A DNA stretch of 13,088 nt from Lachnospiraceae bacterium (GTDB taxonomy: Bacteria; Bacillota; Clostridia; Lachnospirales; Lachnospiraceae), in the NCBI GenBank assembly GCA_900771955.1, contig CAAGPW010000206.1:1-13088 (forward strand). The letters are read 5' to 3'. The notes beneath the pieces were generated by a model, which saw only the letters and a list, made by a program, of their open reading frames with translations, made no database searches and was not told where the DNA came from. The translations under genes and the position numbers were made by a program. This document shows, one piece after another, positions 7,403-13,088 of this stretch; within the stretch, counting starts at the first letter, position 1; the number at the start of each line of letters is the position of its first letter.

Positions 7403-7426
7403 ATGAGAAAAAAAGTGTCGTATCTT
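7398..7426 (+). promoter_or_regulatory. Weak candidate promoter for rarA
   Basis: TTGTAA (7398-7403, 4 of 6) and TATCTT (7421-7426, 4 of 6) are 17 bp apart, about 70 bp before the rarA start. No stronger pair was found in the 132-bp gap; TTGACC at 7445-7450 has no -10 box at proper distance. Confidence 0.35.
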
Positions 7427-7496
7427 AATGTGAGTGATATTTTTTTGACCATAGTGTCGGCGGGAAGCAGACATATGTACGCATAAGAGGGAAAAT

Positions 7497-8837
7497 ATGG
7501 ATTTGTTCGATTACATGAGAGAGCAGAATATGGAAAAAGAGGCTCCGCTTGCAAGCCGGTTACGGCCGACTACATTAGAGGAAGTTGTCGGACAGCAGCA
7601 TATTATAGGAAAAGATAAGCTGCTTTACCGGGCGATCAAGGCGGATAAGCTAAGCTCGATTATTTTTTACGGGCCGCCCGGAACGGGGAAGACGACGCTT
7701 GCGAAGGTGATCGCCCATACCACCAGCGCGGAATTTATGCAGATCAATGCGACCAGTGCCGGAAAAAAGGATATGGAAGATGTGATCGCAAAGGCAAAGG
7801 ATAATCAGGGCATGTACGGGAAAAAGACGATCCTGTTCATCGATGAGATCCACCGGTTCAACAAGGGGCAGCAGGATTATCTGCTCCCGTTTGTGGAGGA
7901 CGGAACGATCATTTTAATCGGAGCAACGACGGAAAATCCGTATTTTGAGGTAAACGGGGCGCTTTTGTCCCGGTCCGTGATCTTTGAACTGCATGCACTA
8001 GGGAAAGAAGATATTAAGACACTGATCTGCCGTGCCGTTTCCGATAAGGAAAAAGGCATGGGCGCATACAATGCAAAGATTGATGAGGATGCACTGGAAT
8101 TTCTGGCGGATGTGTCAAACGGGGATGCAAGAGCGGCGCTCACTGCGATCGAGCTTGGAATTTTAACGACGGAGCGCAGTGCGGACGGGATCATACACAT
8201 TACGCTGGCAGTCGCGGAGGAATGCATCCAGAAACGGGTGGTGCGCTATGATAAGAGCGGAGACAACCACTATGACACGGTTTCCGCATTTATAAAGAGC
8301 ATGCGCGGGTCAGACCCGGATGCAGCGCTTTATTATCTCGCAAGAATGCTTTATGCGGGCGAGGATATCCGTTTTATCTCACGCAGGATCATGATCTGTG
8401 CGGCGGAGGATGTCGGAATGGCAGATCCGAATGCACTTACGGTCGCATCGGCTGCAGCAACTGCGGTGGAGCGTATCGGAATGCCGGAGGCGCGTATTAT
8501 TTTAGCGGAAGCAGTTACTTATGTGGCGAGTGCGCCAAAGAGCAATGCATCACATATGGCGCTTGATGAGGCACTTTCCTATGTAAAGGACCATAAGACC
8601 GGAGCAGTTCCGGTTCATTTGCAGGATTCCCATTATAAATCAGCGGGAAAACTGGGACATGGTGTGGGATATAAATATGCCCATTCCTATCCAAATCATT
8701 ATGTAAACCAGCAATATCTGCCGGATGGCATGGAGGATGTGACATTTTATCATCCGACGGACATCGGGTATGAAAAAGATATAAAAGCTCATTTAAAGAT
8801 GCTTCGGGAATCAGCCGGATCATCGAAACAGAACTAA
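7497..8837 (+). CDS. rarA: Replication-associated recombination protein RarA (MgsA), AAA+ ATPase
   Basis: This 446-residue protein of standard length belongs to the RarA/MgsA/WRNIP1 family, related to the clamp loader and RuvB. These tetrameric ATPases act at stalled replication forks with SSB and the replisome. The N-terminus has the typical RPTTLEEVVGQQHIIGK. Walker A GPPGTGKTT spans 59-67, Walker B ILFIDE spans 112-117 (Asp116, Glu117) followed by IHRFNKGQQD, and sensor 1 is near IGATTENPYFEVN with an arginine soon after (LLSR). The C-terminal half carries the MgsA oligomerisation region, including DPDAALYYLARMLYAGED and the HYKSAGKLGHGVGYKY end motif. ATG 7497 follows AAGAGGG (7485-7491) by 5 bp. 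The aminotransferase gene starts 30 bp after its stop, so the two are probably one transcript, though I know no functional link. Confidence 0.96.
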   Translation: MDLFDYMREQNMEKEAPLASRLRPTTLEEVVGQQHIIGKDKLLYRAIKADKLSSIIFYGPPGTGKTTLAKVIAHTTSAEFMQINATSAGKKDMEDVIAKAKDNQGMYGKKTILFIDEIHRFNKGQQDYLLPFVEDGTIILIGATTENPYFEVNGALLSRSVIFELHALGKEDIKTLICRAVSDKEKGMGAYNAKIDEDALEFLADVSNGDARAALTAIELGILTTERSADGIIHITLAVAEECIQKRVVRYDKSGDNHYDTVSAFIKSMRGSDPDAALYYLARMLYAGEDIRFISRRIMICAAEDVGMADPNALTVASAAATAVERIGMPEARIILAEAVTYVASAPKSNASHMALDEALSYVKDHKTGAVPVHLQDSHYKSAGKLGHGVGYKYAHSYPNHYVNQQYLPDGMEDVTFYHPTDIGYEKDIKAHLKMLRESAGSSKQN

Positions 8838-8867
8838 CAGAGTGTGAAGCACGAGGAGGATTCAATT

Positions 8868-10154
8868 ATGCAGTCATATCAGAAAATGACAAAAGAGGAA
8901 TTATGTAAGGAAAAAGAGAGCCTTGAGGCAGCCTACAAAGAGTGGCAGAAAAGAGGACTTTCCCTTAATATGGCAAGAGGAAAGCCGTCAGAGGAACAGC
9001 TTGATCTCACAATGCCGATGATGGATGTGTTAAATAGCAGTGCAGATTTGCACAGCGAGGATGGAACTGACTGCAGAAATTATGGTGGAATGGATGGAAT
9101 CCCGGAAGCGAAACGTTTTATGGCAGGTATGATGGGTGTAAAGCCGGAAAATGTTCTGGTTTATGGAAATGCCAGCTTAAATATCATGTATGATACGGTT
9201 TCCCGCTCTATGACGCATGGTGTTATGGGAAGTACACCGTGGTGCAAACTGGATAAGGTAAAATTTCTCTGTCCGGTACCGGGTTATGACAGACATTTCA
9301 AAGTGACGGAATTCTTTGGAATCGAAATGATCAATATCCCGATGACAGCGGAAGGACCGGATATGGATCTGGTAGAAAAATATGTTTCAGAAGACGCCGC
9401 AGTTAAAGGAATCTGGTGTGTCCCGAAATATTCCAATCCGCAGGGTATCTCCTATTCCGATGAAGTGGTAAAGAGATTTGCGGCATTAAAACCGGCAGCA
9501 GAGGATTTCCGTATCTTCTGGGATAATGCATATGTGGTACATCATTTATATGAAGATGATCAGGACGAGATCCTTGATATTTTAGGTGAGTGCGAAAAGG
9601 CAGGAAATCCGGATATGGTTTACGAGTTCTGTTCGACCTCAAAGATCAGCTTCGCTGGCGGCGGCGTTGCAGCACTTGCAGCATCGAAAGCAAACCTTGA
9701 TTTTATCAGAAAGCAGTTTACGGTACAGACCATCGGTTATGACAAGGTAAACCAGCTTCGTCATGTGCGTTACTTCAAAGATATGGAAGGTGTAAAGAAG
9801 CAGATGATGAAGCAGGCAGCTATCATGCGTCCGAAGTTCGAGATGGTAGAGAAAGTGCTTAGCGATGAACTGGGCGGACTGGGTATTGGTTCCTGGATCA
9901 ATCCGAAGGGCGGTTACTTTATCTGCTTTGAAGCACTGGAAGGCTGTGCCAAATCTATTGTTGCAAAGGCAAAGGAAGCAGGCGTGACTTTGACCGGGGC
10001 AGGCGCACCATTCCCGTATGGTAAGGACCCGAAAGACTCCGTGATCCGTATCGCTCCGTCTTTCCCGACGATGGAAGACTTAAAGATGGCAGCGGAGATC
10101 TTCGTTGTGTGTGTAAAGCTTGCAAGTGTGGAAAAATTACTGGAAACAAAATAA
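8868..10154 (+). CDS. PLP-dependent aminotransferase, class Ic aspartate aminotransferase type
   Basis: The 428-residue cytosolic fold-type I enzyme resembles the Aminotran_MocR/class Ic aspartate aminotransferase family (about 430 residues). Features include ARGKPSEEQLDL near the N-terminus, the glycine-rich YGGMDGIPEAKRFMAG and YGNASLNIMYDT region that binds PLP phosphate, the NPQG motif, the WDNAYVVHHLY aspartate/tyrosine pair, and the Schiff-base lysine at Lys259 in CSTSKISFAGGG. The C-terminal RIAPSFP supplies the substrate-carboxylate arginine. It probably transfers amino groups between aspartate or another amino acid and 2-oxoglutarate; exact substrates are not shown. ATG 8868 is chosen over the upstream in-frame GTG 8844 because GAGGAGGA at 8853-8860 lies 7 bp before it. 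It follows rarA by 30 bp and ends at a strong terminator. Confidence 0.92.
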   Translation: MQSYQKMTKEELCKEKESLEAAYKEWQKRGLSLNMARGKPSEEQLDLTMPMMDVLNSSADLHSEDGTDCRNYGGMDGIPEAKRFMAGMMGVKPENVLVYGNASLNIMYDTVSRSMTHGVMGSTPWCKLDKVKFLCPVPGYDRHFKVTEFFGIEMINIPMTAEGPDMDLVEKYVSEDAAVKGIWCVPKYSNPQGISYSDEVVKRFAALKPAAEDFRIFWDNAYVVHHLYEDDQDEILDILGECEKAGNPDMVYEFCSTSKISFAGGGVAALAASKANLDFIRKQFTVQTIGYDKVNQLRHVRYFKDMEGVKKQMMKQAAIMRPKFEMVEKVLSDELGGLGIGSWINPKGGYFICFEALEGCAKSIVAKAKEAGVTLTGAGAPFPYGKDPKDSVIRIAPSFPTMEDLKMAAEIFVVCVKLASVEKLLETK

Positions 10155-10162
10155 AGAAAAGG

Positions 10163-10192
10163 GAGGGTGTCATTGGATGGCATCCTCTTTTT
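10163..10192 (+). terminator. Rho-independent terminator after the rarA-aminotransferase unit
   Basis: GAGGGTGTCAT (10163-10173) pairs with ATGGCATCCTC (10177-10187) over 11 bp, including two G-U wobbles, with a 3-nt loop, followed by five Ts (10188-10192). It begins 9 bp after the stop codon. Confidence 0.9.
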
Positions 10193-10205
10193 GGCACGTT
10201 GTGAG

Positions 10206-10247
10206 AGCGGGATTTCTTAAGTAAATCCCGCTTTGTATCTTAAGGAG
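10206..10247 (+). promoter_or_regulatory. Leader hairpin, possible pseudoknot over the DMT ribosome binding site
   Basis: AGCGGGATTT (10206-10215) and AAATCCCGCT (10223-10232) form a perfect 10-bp stem with loop CTTAAGT. The self-complementary CTTAAG of the loop (10216-10221) recurs at 10239-10244, overlapping the ribosome binding site TAAGGAG (10241-10247) of the transporter gene. Loop and ribosome binding site could therefore pair as an H-type pseudoknot if the top three A-T pairs of the stem open. Only three Ts follow the stem, so it is a poor terminator. It does not match a riboswitch consensus known to me. Confidence 0.5.
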
Positions 10248-10253
10248 ATTATT

Positions 10254-11135
10254 GTGGAAAAAAATAAAAATCTTGGTATTTTATTTATTGTGCTCTCAGC
10301 ATTTTCCTTTGCCTGGATGAGCACATTTGTGCGTCTTGCGGGAGATCTTCCTTCCGTGGAAAAAAGCTTTTTCCGAAACCTCGTGGCAGTCGGTGTGGCG
10401 GCGTTTACAATGATCCGCTCAAAAGAAAAGATCGTGATGGGAAAAGGAAATCTGAAATTCCTGATATTGCGCGCATTATTTGGAACAATCGGAATTTTAG
10501 GAAATTTTTATGCAATTGATCATCTGGTTCTTTCGGATGCAAATATGTTAAACAAGATGTCCCCGTTTTTTGTCATCCTGTTTTCGTATCTGATCTTAAA
10601 AGAAGATCTGACACTGGTGCAGGGACTTTGCGTAGCGGGTGCGTTTGCGGGAAGCCTTTTTATCATAAAACCGACCTTTGCAAACACGAACCTCGTTGCC
10701 TCGCTTGCCGGGCTTTGCGGCGGCATTGCGGCAGGAGCAGCGTACAGCATGGTAAGGGTGCTCGGACAGCGCAAGTGCAGCGGGTCGCTCATCATCTTTT
10801 TCTTTTCAGCGTTCTCCTGTCTGACCACGCTGCCGCTTATGATCCTGGGGTATGAGCCGATGAGCGGAAAGCAGCTTTTGTGTCTGTTACTTGCCGGCGT
10901 TGCGGCAACCAGCGGACAGTTCTGCATCACAGCCGCCTATTTTCATGCTCCGGCGCGAGAAATATCGGTATACGATTATTCGCAGATCATTTTCACTGCG
11001 ATCATTGGATTTTTCCTGTTCGGGCAGGTGCCGGATGCATACAGCATTTTCGGTTACATTGTGATTTGTGCGATGGCAGTGCTGATGTTTTTGTATAATA
11101 ACGGAAAGCTTGGAAGACATGAAAGAAATGCTTAA
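10254..11135 (+). CDS. DMT-superfamily transporter with two EamA domains
   Basis: The roughly 293-residue integral membrane protein has about ten hydrophobic helices in two EamA repeats (about residues 8-138 and 150-285), the usual DMT layout. Typical pieces are AFSFAWMSTFVRLAGDLPSV in helix 1, RALFGTIGILGNFYAI and KMSPFFVILFSYLILKEDLT at the end of the first repeat, and the matching FTAIIGFFLFGQVPDAYSI in the second. EamA proteins usually export metabolites, amino acids or drugs; the substrate is unknown here. GTG 10254 is chosen because AAGGAG (10242-10247) lies 6 bp before it; the in-frame TTG at 10233 would put the ribosome binding site inside the gene. It stands alone between the upstream terminator and a convergent AraC gene 6 bp beyond its stop. 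Confidence 0.9.
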   Translation: MEKNKNLGILFIVLSAFSFAWMSTFVRLAGDLPSVEKSFFRNLVAVGVAAFTMIRSKEKIVMGKGNLKFLILRALFGTIGILGNFYAIDHLVLSDANMLNKMSPFFVILFSYLILKEDLTLVQGLCVAGAFAGSLFIIKPTFANTNLVASLAGLCGGIAAGAAYSMVRVLGQRKCSGSLIIFFFSAFSCLTTLPLMILGYEPMSGKQLLCLLLAGVAATSGQFCITAAYFHAPAREISVYDYSQIIFTAIIGFFLFGQVPDAYSIFGYIVICAMAVLMFLYNNGKLGRHERNA

Positions 11136-11141
11136 ATCTAT

Positions 11142-12026
11142 TTAATTCCCCATAAATTTCTTCCGGTATTCCCGCGGCGTCATGCCAAAGCGTTTTTTGA
11201 ACATCCGGTTGAAATAGGAAAGATTGTCAAAACCGGATTCCGCGGCAATATCAAGGATCGAGGATTCCGAGGAGACAAGCAGTCTCGATACCATGGTGAG
11301 CCGGTAGTCGTTGAGATAATCAATGAAGGAGGTTCCCATGGTATTTTTAAAGAATTTCATAAAGTGGGACTGGCTTAAGTCCGCTTCTTTTGCCATATCG
11401 GCGATCGAAATTTTTTCCATATAATTATTTTCCACATATTTAATAATGAGCTTCATTTTTTCCAGTGATTTCTGATTCTTATGCGGGGTTTCCGCCGTAC
11501 AGCACTGTGAAAACAGTACATGGAACATCAAAAAAAGCTGGGCTTTGATGGCTAGCTCATAGGCTTTCGGGTAGGTCTTGCAGATCTCGTCGGCACCGTC
11601 CACACAGGCTGCGATCGGTGCGTAATATGGATGATCCGGTTCAAAAAGCGTTGGAATGGACAGTCTGCCGTCTAAAAGCGGCTGGAAATAGTCACGTGAA
11701 CAGGCATCAGTCTGCTTCGAGATCAGAATATCGAGTTTAAAAATAACATTTTCATATTCCATACTTTCCTGTTCATACTGTTCGATCGAGTGGAGCTGCC
11801 CCGGAATGATAAAAAGAATGCTTCCGGCAGAAACAACATACTGTTTCAAATCCACCGTGATGAGTCCCCGTCCCTTTTTAATATAGATGATCTCCATTTC
11901 GTCATGCCAGTGAACCGGAACCGAGGCAAAATCAAGCGGGATCGAACAGGGATAGGTGGTGTATGGAAATGCAACATCACCGTGCGATTTCTTTTCCTGA
12001 TAATTTTCATATTCGAGAATATTCAT
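11142..12026 (-). CDS. AraC-family transcriptional regulator with N-terminal cupin
   Basis: The 294-residue protein has an N-terminal AraC-binding cupin (about residues 30-120; VPVHWHDEMEIIYIKKGRG with metal- or sugar-pocket-like histidines, then FIIPGQLHSIE) and a C-terminal pair of helix-turn-helix motifs (about 190-292). The first HTH is ISIADMAKEADLSQSHFMKF, the second SILDIAAESGFDNLSYFNRM, closing with the family signature FKKRFGMTPREYRKKF. Members with this layout usually bind a sugar-like ligand and activate nearby carbohydrate genes. ATG 12026 is preferred over an ATG at 12080 because GGGAGG (12038-12043, minus strand) lies 11 bp before it and homologues start near MNILEYENY. It is divergent from glycogen phosphorylase and convergent with the DMT gene. 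Its ligand and targets are not shown. Confidence 0.92.
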   Translation of the reverse strand: MNILEYENYQEKKSHGDVAFPYTTYPCSIPLDFASVPVHWHDEMEIIYIKKGRGLITVDLKQYVVSAGSILFIIPGQLHSIEQYEQESMEYENVIFKLDILISKQTDACSRDYFQPLLDGRLSIPTLFEPDHPYYAPIAACVDGADEICKTYPKAYELAIKAQLFLMFHVLFSQCCTAETPHKNQKSLEKMKLIIKYVENNYMEKISIADMAKEADLSQSHFMKFFKNTMGTSFIDYLNDYRLTMVSRLLVSSESSILDIAAESGFDNLSYFNRMFKKRFGMTPREYRKKFMGN

Positions 12027-12120
12027 AAATATAGTATCCTCCCTGAAACGTAAATTTTTTATGCAGTCTGCCCCTGCCACACATCAGCAGCTAAAAAATT
12101 AAAACTCACCAGATGATAGT

Positions 12121-12150
12121 ATTGTACCACTTTTGAATGCTATATTACAA
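12121..12150 (-). promoter_or_regulatory. Candidate promoter of the AraC-family gene
   Basis: On the minus strand, TTGTAA (12150-12145, 4 of 6) and TACAAT (12126-12121, 5 of 6) are 18 bp apart. Transcription would start near 12114, giving a leader of about 90 nt before ATG 12026. Confidence 0.5.
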
Positions 12151-12171
12151 GAAAAAGAAGTTGCATGGCGT

Positions 12172-12177
12172 TATAAT
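12172..12177 (+). promoter_or_regulatory. -10 box of the glycogen phosphorylase gene, -35 weak or absent
   Basis: A perfect TATAAT lies about 60 bp before the glgP start. At 16-18 bp upstream only A-rich sequence is found, nothing like TTGACA, and there is no extended TGn motif. A promoter of this form often needs an activator. The rest of the divergent region (12027-12235) shows no clear operator repeats or cre site that I can see. Confidence 0.45.
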
Positions 12178-12235
12178 TTTTTCAGAATCAAACAGGAAAC
12201 CAATAGAAACAGACAATATATAATGGAGGGCAATG

Positions 12236-13088
12236 ATGAATTTATCAGAGATCGTATCAAACAGATACCACAAAGGAATTGGGGACTGCTCCAATGAAGA
12301 ACTTTACTATGCACTGCTTGAAATGACAAAGAGCATGGCAGCAGCAAAAGAAAGTAACGAAGGAAAAAGAAAATTATACTATATTTCCGCAGAGTTTCTG
12401 ATCGGTAAATTATTATCCAACAACCTGATCAACCTCGGCGTATATGAGGAAGTGAAAAAGACACTTGCAGACAACGGAAAGAGCCTTGCGGAAGTAGAAG
12501 AAGTTGAGCCGGAACCGTCACTCGGAAACGGAGGACTCGGACGTCTTGCAGCATGCTTCCTCGATTCTATCGCAAGCCTTGGCTTAAACGGTGACGGAGT
12601 GGGATTAAATTATCATTACGGACTGTTCAAACAGGTATTTGAGAACAATTTGCAGCATGAAACAAAAAATCCGTGGATCGAAAAAGAAAGCTGGCTTACG
12701 AAGACAGATGTTACCTATCCGATCCAGTTCGGCGGCTTCACCCTGACATCCAGACTGTATGATATCGATGTAGTCGGATACAACAACCGTACCACAAAGC
12801 TTCACTTATTTGATGTTGAGACCGTAGATGAAAGCATCGTAGGAGAAGGCATTGATTTTAACAAGGAAGACATTGCAAAGAACCTGACCTTATTCTTATA
12901 TCCGGATGACAGCGATGACAAGGGACGTCTGCTTCGTGTATATCAGCAGTATTTCATGGTAAGCAACGGTGCGAGACTGATCTTGGACGAGGCTGTCGCA
13001 AGAGGCTGCAACCTGCATGATCTTGCAGATTACGCAGTTGTACAGATCAACGATACCCATCCGACCATGGTCATCCCGGAACTGATCC
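12236..13088 (+). CDS. glgP: Glycogen (alpha-glucan) phosphorylase, 3' part beyond the window
   Basis: The first 284 residues of a GT35 phosphorylase are visible; the family is usually 750-830 residues long. It cuts alpha-1,4-glucan with phosphate, giving glucose 1-phosphate, in the cytosol, with PLP on a lysine in the unseen C-terminal domain. Clear matches are YYISAEFLIGKLLSNNLINL, the PSLGNGGLGRLAACFLDS block (GNGGLGR at 97-103), NYHYGLFKQ, LYPDDSDDKGRLLRVYQQYF and QINDTHPTM. The N-terminus is much shorter than in E. coli GlgP (little precedes YHKGIGDCSNEELYYALLEM), as in many clostridial enzymes. GGAGGG (12225-12230) lies 5 bp before ATG 12236; the adjacent in-frame ATG 12233 is only 2 bp away and less likely. 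It may be controlled by the divergent AraC regulator. Confidence 0.95.
   Translation, partial: MNLSEIVSNRYHKGIGDCSNEELYYALLEMTKSMAAAKESNEGKRKLYYISAEFLIGKLLSNNLINLGVYEEVKKTLADNGKSLAEVEEVEPEPSLGNGGLGRLAACFLDSIASLGLNGDGVGLNYHYGLFKQVFENNLQHETKNPWIEKESWLTKTDVTYPIQFGGFTLTSRLYDIDVVGYNNRTTKLHLFDVETVDESIVGEGIDFNKEDIAKNLTLFLYPDDSDDKGRLLRVYQQYFMVSNGARLILDEAVARGCNLHDLADYAVVQINDTHPTMVIPELI

Noticed and set aside
10628..11098. Cys/His-rich small frames (75 and 72 residues) inside the DMT gene
   Set aside because: They are +1/+2-type shadows of the transporter frame and lack their own ribosome binding sites.
12605..12805. 66-residue minus-strand frame inside glgP
   Set aside because: Antisense to conserved phosphorylase sequence, with no supporting signal.

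Overview
This window looks like ordinary chromosome from a low-to-medium GC, Gram-positive Clostridia. Lachnospiraceae (Roseburia/Agathobacter-like gut bacteria) is my best guess. The basis is strong AAGGAGG-type ribosome binding sites, the gene families present (HrcA/CIRCE-controlled ClpB, MepA-type MATE pumps, a glycogen phosphorylase with a short N-terminus) and the codon use. No genus can be fixed from the sequence alone. All three stop codons are used as normal terminators, so the code is standard. I see no rRNA, tRNA, CRISPR array, insertion sequence, integrase or phage gene.

Layout. (1) 1-1748: the 3' end of a MarR-family regulator, then 4 bp later an intact MATE pump, arranged like mepR-mepA. 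(2) 1804-3840: a decaying patch. It holds a second, full-length MATE gene broken by two in-frame stops, both at codons where glutamine is expected, then a secreted-protein gene of unknown function whose lipoprotein cysteine seems to have become tyrosine. (3) 3848-6677: the heat-shock disaggregase gene clpB, with a CIRCE operator laid over its -35 box in front and a strong nested hairpin terminator behind. (4) 6678-7364: a membrane-anchored NodB-type polysaccharide deacetylase whose start codon touches the clpB terminator and whose weak ribosome binding site lies inside the terminator stem. (5) 7497-10192: rarA (mgsA), a replication-fork AAA+ ATPase, followed closely by a PLP-dependent class Ic-type aminotransferase and a textbook terminator. 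(6) 10206-11135: a DMT/EamA transporter behind a 10-bp hairpin whose loop is complementary to the transporter's ribosome binding region. (7) 11142-12026, minus strand: an AraC-family regulator with an N-terminal cupin. (8) 12236 to the end: the first part of glycogen phosphorylase, divergent from the AraC gene.

How the genes relate. The MarR/MATE pair is probably a repressor and its efflux pump. clpB is probably derepressed when HrcA is inactivated by protein-folding stress. The AraC regulator faces glgP across a roughly 210-bp shared intergenic region and may control it, since glgP has a clear -10 box but no good -35 box. The other neighbours look like housekeeping genes without an evident shared pathway.

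I do not find a convincing new multi-gene system. The best leads are small: the double Gln-to-stop MATE gene beside a lipoprotein with a lost lipobox, the CIRCE mismatch that completes a consensus -35 box, and two possible RNA structures that could hide ribosome binding sites (deacetylase and DMT transporter).
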